Positions 58,051 to 64,000 of a DNA stretch of 64,000 bases are shown piece by piece (within the stretch, counting starts at the first letter, position 1; each line of letters opens with the position of its first letter). Under the pieces are notes generated by a model. That model was not told the DNA's origin. It worked only from the letters and a program-made list of their open reading frames with translations, and made no database searches. This DNA comes from Trichomonas vaginalis G3. Its lineage: Eukaryota; Parabasalia; Trichomonadida; Trichomonadidae. The stretch lies in NCBI RefSeq assembly GCF_026262505.1, contig NC_067206.1, positions 15,124,205 through 15,188,204 on the forward strand, given 5' to 3'. Both the position numbers and the translations under genes were made by a program.

Positions 58051-58168
58051 AAACATATATCATAGACATAATTTCTTCAAATATAATTTAAGGTTATTTT
58101 TTAAAAAATGAGAAAAGGCGTAATTTAAGGTTATTGAAAAGTGACACTTGGCAAATTTGTTCCGCACT
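58051..58168. repeat. Second copy of the 52121-52235 repeat
   Basis: CATAGACATAATTTCTTCAA to TTGTTCCGCACTC, same orientation, a few substitutions. After it the two flanks differ. Confidence 0.8.
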
Positions 58169-58244
58169 CTCTTACGACAATTCGTAATAGTCCCGGATAT
58201 ACAAATATCTTTTAATTTCTGCTCATATATTTTCGATTATGGAT

Positions 58245-58704
58245 TGCACGAAAACTCGGTTGACTTCACTTATCATGAAAACTTAAGTTAGTTTTCTCTA
58301 TTATTTTTCTCATGGTTTTTATATAATGGTATGATAAGTGAAGTCAACCGAGTTTTCGTGCAATACAATATATTTTCGATTATATTTAAATCAGGCGAAT
58401 TAGCTGGCCATTTAACTATAAAATCCAGAAAACACCTTATTAACTCGGAATTGAAATTAACTCCGTGAATTGTTGCTCCATCTTGTTGAAAAATTGGAGA
58501 CTCCATATTCTCTAAAATATCTTGTAAAACTGCCAATCCGGAATTGTCAAAAATGAATTTGTCATGGCGTGCTCCCAAATAGTCTAAGAAGACATGTATC
58601 GTCTTGCCATCTGGATTGACACAAAATTGAGCCTTGGTGCCATTGACCTTGTTTCTTCCATCACATGATATTTTTGCCAAATCCGCATTTGAGGTTTTGT
58701 CCAT
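58245..58704 (-). pseudogene. Tc1-like DDE transposase fragment
   Basis: The 138-aa frame from 58704 contains VFLDYLGARHDKFIFDNSG, FQQDGATIH and VKWPANSPDLNIIENIL. The QDGAxxH and WPxxSPDLNxIE motifs are those of the Tc1/mariner DDE catalytic domain (second Asp and third acidic residue). The first Asp region and the DNA-binding domain are missing. The 3' end is scrambled: a ~30-bp segment (ATTGCACGAAAACTCGGTTG at 58244) recurs inverted at 58335-58366. A dead remnant. Confidence 0.8.
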
Positions 58705-59180
58705 TCAATTGTAGTTGTGTCAACTGCACCTGCAGCGGATGGAAAGTTGACAAATTTCTTAACGGAACTTTCAAATTTTCTGGGTATGAAAATTCTGATG
58801 AAAATTGTAGATATTAATAAAAATTAATACATACATTAAATTCGATAATGCCAATTGTTATTAATGCAATCATTTATTATGATTAATATCTCACAATTAA
58901 TAAGATATTGTGGCGTACGGAAATCGTACTTGAAAAAGTGACAGAAAAGTGACAGAAAACCTTATTTTTGGCGCCAAAAAATACTTAAGTTTTAAAATTG
59001 ATAATTGAATTAAAAATTGAATTGTAATAAACAGAAATTCATCAAAAGTGACAGCTCTCAATTTTTTGACATTTGTAAATTCTAAATTGAATGAGAAAAA
59101 TGAAATAATACTAAACATAATACAATATTCTAGATTTAATTATAATTAGGGAAAAGTTAGTTTTGAGAGTACTTTTCATA
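58705..59180. other. AT-rich stretch without gene
   Basis: Contains a decayed continuation of the transposase remnant near 58705-58800, AAAAGTGACAG in tandem at 58935-58957 and again at 59046. The 73-aa minus frame at 58897-59118 is not convincing. Confidence 0.5.
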
Positions 59181-59183
59181 GGC

Positions 59184-60240
59184 ATATAGAATGAAATCTT
59201 CTGAAAAATAATATCACATAAACTCATATTATTTTCGAATATATAACTATTTTATATAAAAATCAAATTCAATGATCTTAAAAGCGAAGGATAAACCTCA
59301 AAATTTACGAATATAATGAGTGGGAATAGGCGTAAAGCAAAAATTGATATTTCATATGGTTTTTATGATAGATAAGCATTATATTCCCACTCATTATATT
59401 CGTAAATTTTGAGGTTTATCCTTCGCTTTTAAGATCATTGAATTGTTATATACGAAAACGATAAAAACGGTTTGACAGAAAAGTGACAACTTTACGTGTC
59501 AAAAATATAAAAAGTGATATTTTATTCATCATTATCTTCTTCATAATTTATTTCATATTCTTCGTCTTACCAACAAAAGATGGGAATGTGAACAATTGCG
59601 GGCAATTTTTAGCCATTTTGGCTTGGAACTAGAGCCTGCGAGGTACATGGATAGTATCAGTACCTCACAGGCTCTAGTTCTCTATATGGCGCCGAGAAAT
59701 TTTGGTGAAATGTGGTCGCATTTCACCAAAATTTTTTCGGCGCCATAGGATGAATTGGAGGGTGAGAGATATTATTTCATACAATACTACTCTCACCCTC
59801 CAATTCCCAGCCAAAATGGCTAAAATTGCCCGCAATGTGAACAATTGCGGGCAATTTTTAGCCATTTTGGCTTGGAACTAGAGCCTGCGAGGTACATGGA
59901 TAGTATCAGTACCTCACAGGCTCTAGTTCTCTATATGGCGCCGAGAAATTTTGGTGAAATGTGGTCGCATTTCACCAAAATTTTTTCGGCGCCATAGGAT
60001 GAATTGGAGGGTGAGAGATATTATTTCATACAATACTACTCTCACCCTCAATTTTAATTACTTAAACTCATTCTATTTTTTTGACATGTAAATGTCACTT
60101 TTACTGAGATCTGACACAATGTCAGATCTCTTTTTTTCGTATATAAGAGAATTTGATTTTTATATAAAATAGTTATATATTAGAAAATAATATGAGTTTA
60201 TGTGATATTATTTTTCAGAAGATTTTGTGTTCTTCTTCAA
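59184..60240. repeat. Fold-back repeat interrupted by a MITE
   Basis: The arm at 59184-59325 (TCTTCTGAAAAATAATATCA to GAGTGGGAATA) is the inverse of 59385-59444 joined to 60149-60230, with about 55 bp between the arms. The right arm is split by the element at 59445-60148. The right arm and downstream DNA to 60385 match 27020-27371. Confidence 0.85.
59445..60148. mobile_element. MITE-like element with two cloverleaf units, copy 2
   Basis: Same ends as copy 1 (TTATATACGAAAA / inverse), flanked by GAATT at 59440-59444 and 60149-60153. The uninterrupted site exists at 27134-27138 with a single GAATT, which proves insertion with a 5-bp duplication. It holds two cloverleaf units (from 59587 and 59837), one fewer than copy 1, and the same short AGATCTGACA palindrome. 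Confidence 0.88.
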
Positions 60241-60479
60241 AATTTTATTTTTTTATTAAAAAGAATCTTTACAAAATATACATTTACTTTAATTAATATT
60301 TAAAAACGTGCTCTATCAAAAGTTCCAAAAATTCAATATTTTAGCTTTTCTGAGGTGTCACTTTTGATGAATTTCTGTTTACAACAGAATAATACATTTA
60401 TCATATATTGTGAAAAAATAGAATTTTTTTATCAAAAATAATTTTTTAAAAAAATTTAATTAAGCATAAGGAAGGCGTG

Positions 60480-60692
60480 GAGGGTGTGATATACTATTTT
60501 AAATGATAGCACTCACACTCTCCAATTCTTAGCCAAAAGGGCGGAAAATTGGTAGCATTTGTACATATTGAGGGCAATTTTCCGCCGTTGCTGGTTGTAA
60601 CTATGGTCTACGAGGTACATGGATAGAACCAGTACCTCGCAGACTATAGTTCTCTATATGGCGCCGAAAAATTTTGGTGAAATGTCTTCGCT
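60480..60692 (+). repeat. Diverged cloverleaf unit, forward
   Basis: Contains GGAGGGTGTGA..TCACAC-type, GCGGAAAATTG/CAATTTTCCGC and CTATGGTCTACGAGGTAC/GTACCTCGCAGACTATAG stems, then GGCGCCGAAAAATTTTGGTG without its partner. Related to the units at 56027 and 59587 but clearly older or from another family. Confidence 0.65.
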
Positions 60693-61261
60693 GTTGATTC
60701 CCATAGTATTTTGGAAATTGTTGTGCATGAAAAATAGTGTGACTTCACTTTTGACAAAAAGTGACACTATTTCTGATGGTTTTGTCATTTATTTGTCAGA
60801 TTTATAAATGGATAATAATGCTGTAAATCAGATATTAATTAAAAATATTTAAGATTTATGTTCGAATTGAAAAGCAAAATGATATTTTTTAATTGGAAAA
60901 CGTTAATATCTGCTATTTTGAAGTTTGTAATATTTGTTAGTATCTTAAATTATTGAATGCATACGTTTTTTATGTTCTCAATTTTAAAAAAAATTGTGAA
61001 GAATTTAGTTTTTTGGAGATGGATGTTTAATATTTGTGAGTGAGAATGCAAGCAGGAGTTTGGTACTTTAAGGCTAGGTTGAGATAGATTTCCCATTATA
61101 TTCTGTGAATATATTGTTTGAAAATTCAAGATATAAAATATATTATCAAAAAATTTTATATTTTTAAATACAATAGGGTGGAAGTATAGTACGATGAGAT
61201 AGCAATGATATATTTTATAATGGGAGTAATCTGAAGATAAGTAGCAAATTTTATGCGATTT
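60693..61261. other. AT-rich stretch without gene
   Basis: No gene. TCACTTTTGACAAAAAGTGA at 60744 is a palindrome formed by two copies of the recurrent GTGACA-type motif. The stretch is bounded by the two oppositely oriented cloverleaf units. Confidence 0.5.
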
Positions 61262-61470
61262 TGATTGGGAGTTGGAGGGTGTGAGTACTATAGCATGTAA
61301 TAGTTATCTCACACCCTCCAATTCTTCCTATGGCGCCGAAAATTTTTGGTGAAATGCGACGACATTTCACCAAAAATTTTCGGCGCCATATAGAGAACTA
61401 TAGTCTGCGAGGTACTGATTCTATCTATGTACCTCGCAGACCATAGTTCTCAGCCAAAATGTCAAAAATT
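61262..61470 (-). repeat. Diverged cloverleaf unit, inverted
   Basis: Three complete stems: GGAGGGTGTGAG/CTCACACCCTCC (61275-61322), GGCGCCGAAAATTTTTGGTG and its inverse (61333-61389), and CTATAGTCTGCGAGGTAC/GTACCTCGCAGACCATAG (61396-61452), followed by AGCCAAAATG. It lies inverted relative to 60480-60692. Confidence 0.7.
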
Positions 61471-61902
61471 TCGGAAATTCGAAATAATTTTTTTTGAGAA
61501 AAAATTAACCGTTTAAGGGTATAGTAAACTCAAAATTCTAGAGTTTTGAGAGTGCCAATAAACTCTATAGGCCTATATATATCTATATTTTAAAGGAGAG
61601 GTTACGCCATAATATTTGATATTATAAATTATTAATTCAAAATAAAAGTAGAAAATGAAACTAATTTTATTCTAACCTATATAAATATATCAATAATCTA
61701 AAATGATTATAGTCTGAACTATATTTTACCAGATTATCAAATATAAGAGAAATGAAATAAGGCATAAAAATATCATAGCATAATTATTGGATAAATGCAT
61801 TAATAAATTATTTATATCATAATGAGAAAAAATCAAAATAAGAAAATGAGCATAATAATAATTTAATTAAAAACAAAAACAATAAATAAAATGTAATTTT
61901 CG
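61471..61902. other. AT-rich stretch without gene
   Basis: Nothing recognisable. It is the 3' flank of the transposase gene; no terminal inverted repeat partner was found by eye. Confidence 0.5.
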
Positions 61903-63195
61903 TTAATCAAAGTCATCAATGTCTTCGTCTTCTGATTCCCATTCGGACTTGAAAACTTGATAATCTCCTCCTGGTACACTCTGAATGGATTTTTTGTATT
62001 TGTTCTGTTTTTTAGAACCTTTTGTAACAGTTTTTTGTTTCAATATCATTTTGGAGTAACAATTCTCTTCAAATGATTTGACACAATCTTCTGGAAGTGG
62101 GGGAAGATGTAATGCTTTTTGTATATCTCCGAGAAAATGCTCTGGATCATTCCATTCTAAGATTGCAACGTTAACTCTAATGTTAATGTTCTTCCAGGCT
62201 CTTGATTTGTCCAAATAGCATGCAATTTTGGAGTTAAACGCTTCATTCATGCAGGTAGATCCAATGGAAGAAACTTTGGAAACTATGGGTGTCCATTTGT
62301 GAACCCAGTCATAGAGCATGAATTGAAGTTGGATCGAATTGACACCTTTTTGCCATTCAAAGCATTTGTAATTGTGCGGTTCGCAAAAAGAATGATTGCC
62401 TACGTAATGGTAGACACAATTCTCCCACATTTTCGTACGTTTGTCAATATTTTCTTCGGCAAAACATGACCAAAGCCACATACTTAGGCTTGCATTCAGA
62501 CCCCAGAAAGGTCTCTCTATTTTTTCAATCTTCTGAGTCTTGTCGTTGAAAACTTCAACTGTCTTATGAGAAGCTGAGAACTTTGTAAAATCTTTTGAGA
62601 TATTTTTTGATACATGACCTGGATCGAATCTTTCAAGATGAGAGACGCCAAATTCTTTAAAGACAGAGACACTTTTGTTATCTCGGTCTTTAATAATCTC
62701 TTTAACATCTTTCAAGATATTGTATTTCTTTAATTGCTTCAAGATGATTCGAGTTCCAGCACTTTCCATATTGTTGGAAGCTCCGGAATACTGAGCATGC
62801 TGTCTGTTTCCACCAATATGGTTGATGTTCACGCATGCAAGAACTCTTTTTGTGACAGCATCGAGCGCAGTTACTGTACAACTTGGCGAGTTTCGCCTGT
62901 GCGTCCATCTTGCATCAATGGATAAGTAACCACTGAAGGACTTTCTCGACAGCATTAGGGAAATACTTTTAAGTCTTCTAATCTTATCGTCACAAAATCT
63001 CTGTTGTCTCATGACACCACTCTTCACAGGGGGCTTAGTTCCACAAAGAGAAAGAAAGCGAGCACCTTTTGTATATGGCATTCCGGTCATTATGCAAGCA
63101 CCAAGCATCTGTCGCGCTGAGAGTCGACGACGTTCGTGGAGTAAAATGTTATGCATTGCCTTTGTTTTCCGTTTTGGGTGAACAATATGGCCCAT
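61903..63195 (-). CDS. Kolobok/Mutator-like DDE transposase (intact)
   Basis: 430 aa from 63195. GYLSIDARWTHRRNSPSCTV (Asp94) followed by ALDAVTKRVLACVNI, SGASNNMESAGTRIILKQL (Met-Glu at 143-144), IKDRDNKSV (Asp170/172), RFDPGHVSKNI (Asp191, His194) and STCMNEAFNSKIACY (Glu318). This is the order of the catalytic domain of Kolobok and related Mutator-like transposases: DGxW, then ME, then DxD, then DxxHxxK, then NExFNS. It would cut and join transposon ends. The N-terminal 85 residues are basic with LSLCGTKPP; no zinc finger is evident. The tail is acidic. It is the only intact transposase in the window; matching ends were not found, so it may be domesticated or its ends lie outside. Confidence 0.75.
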   Translation of the reverse strand: MGHIVHPKRKTKAMHNILLHERRRLSARQMLGACIMTGMPYTKGARFLSLCGTKPPVKSGVMRQQRFCDDKIRRLKSISLMLSRKSFSGYLSIDARWTHRRNSPSCTVTALDAVTKRVLACVNINHIGGNRQHAQYSGASNNMESAGTRIILKQLKKYNILKDVKEIIKDRDNKSVSVFKEFGVSHLERFDPGHVSKNISKDFTKFSASHKTVEVFNDKTQKIEKIERPFWGLNASLSMWLWSCFAEENIDKRTKMWENCVYHYVGNHSFCEPHNYKCFEWQKGVNSIQLQFMLYDWVHKWTPIVSKVSSIGSTCMNEAFNSKIACYLDKSRAWKNINIRVNVAILEWNDPEHFLGDIQKALHLPPLPEDCVKSFEENCYSKMILKQKTVTKGSKKQNKYKKSIQSVPGGDYQVFKSEWESEDEDIDDFD

Positions 63196-64000
63196 ACAAC
63201 AAAAAAAAATGAAATCCCGCCAAAAGTGAAAATTGAATAAAAAGTAATAATTAATAAATATATACTATATCATTAGATGAATATTTTGGAATAACATTTT
63301 AAAATCGAGGTTTTTCAATGGATAACGGTTCAATCAAAAATTTGACCCCATTTTAGAATCTACATTAAAAATGGAACATTTCTGTCGTTTCAAAATTCCA
63401 AAATAACGTTTCTATTCCTCTCAAAAGTAAAAATAAACTTTATTGGGGAAAAATATTTTTATTTTCCAAAAAAAATGAAAACCTTAAATGCAAATCTAAT
63501 TTTGATGCTTTTGTTTGTGATTTTTTGGATTTCGAAAAAAATTTGAAAATTCAGACAAGTTACCATTAACACTAATACGTTTCAGCGAGTCGGTCCCATC
63601 AGAGAAATTTTCATAAATCGGCGATATAATTTATTATTTCAGCAAAATATTCTCAGATCCAACTAGAATAAGGTCAAATTATACAAATTTAGCAAAGGCT
63701 AGTTATCCTACCTATTCAATTAACTTTAATTTTAAATAATTCAAGACAATTCTCAAAATTACCTTAATAATCGCGTTCTCTTCGCAAAATGACGATTCAT
63801 CATTCACTACCAGCATAACTGAGGGCTTGTGCTCACAGAATAATACAGATAATTTACTTATTAATGCAAAATTTAGTACCAAAAGGTAATCATAGAAGAT
63901 ACAAAAAAAGTTTCTTTATTTTGATTGCTGATTTTATTTCTTCTAAAATTTACCAAATCTAAAAAATCCAAAATTGAATGCTATTGAATTTCATGTTTAT
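63196..64000. other. AT-rich stretch without gene
   Basis: About 800 bp upstream of the transposase start with no open frame, repeat or RNA gene that I can support. Confidence 0.5.

Overview
The window looks like a piece of a parabasalid genome, most probably Trichomonas vaginalis or a close relative. This is inferred from four things: AT-rich intron-free DNA packed with virus-like elements of the Maverick/Polinton kind, an element-borne adenine methyltransferase, remnants of Tc1-type and Kolobok-like transposases, and many small inverted-repeat elements. No host housekeeping gene, tRNA or rRNA is visible.

Layout. (1) 1-7728 is a heavily decayed copy, A', of a large virus-like element, lying in inverted orientation. 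It still shows a phage-type tail-fibre gene that the other copies lack. (2) 7729-7753 is an assembly gap of Ns. (3) 7754-26260 is copy A in direct orientation, beginning inside the element. It is nearly identical to 33155-51720, but about half its genes carry frameshifts. (4) 26260-27370 holds an extra small gene between two copies of a GC-rich hairpin, a long palindrome, and half of a fold-back repeat. (5) 27372-51720 is copy B, the most complete element, about 24 kb. (6) 51720-64000 is very AT-rich flank: a decayed gene, a 269-bp tandem satellite, a 14-bp microsatellite, two nested MITE-like elements built from cloverleaf-forming palindromes, a broken Tc1-like transposase, a fold-back element and an intact Kolobok-like transposase.

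Element biology. Copy B encodes a small protein-primed-type family B DNA polymerase, a superfamily 3 (D5-like) helicase, two paralogous A32/FtsK-like packaging ATPases, a Dam-type N6-adenine methyltransferase and an HNH-like DNA-binding protein. It also has candidate structural proteins: a 398-aa capsid candidate, a roughly 1,100-aa coiled-coil protein with PTVQN repeats, two paralogous ~290-aa proteins, and small amphipathic or transmembrane proteins. It ends in a rapidly diverging gene next to a conserved hairpin. I could not find a retroviral-type integrase, an adenain-type protease or clear terminal inverted repeats, so it differs from a classical Maverick. The gene set fits a protein-primed DNA virus or provirus that replicates and packages its own genome; this is inferred from families and order, not demonstrated.

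Genes are tightly packed, mostly as divergent or convergent pairs 0-40 bp apart. A motif AAAAGTGACATTTTT lies just upstream of several start codons, and CAACGG-type (Myb-like) sites cluster between the two rightmost divergent genes. Many differences between copies A and B are single-base indels in homopolymers, so some pseudogene calls could reflect assembly error. Copy A', with many substitutions, is truly decayed.
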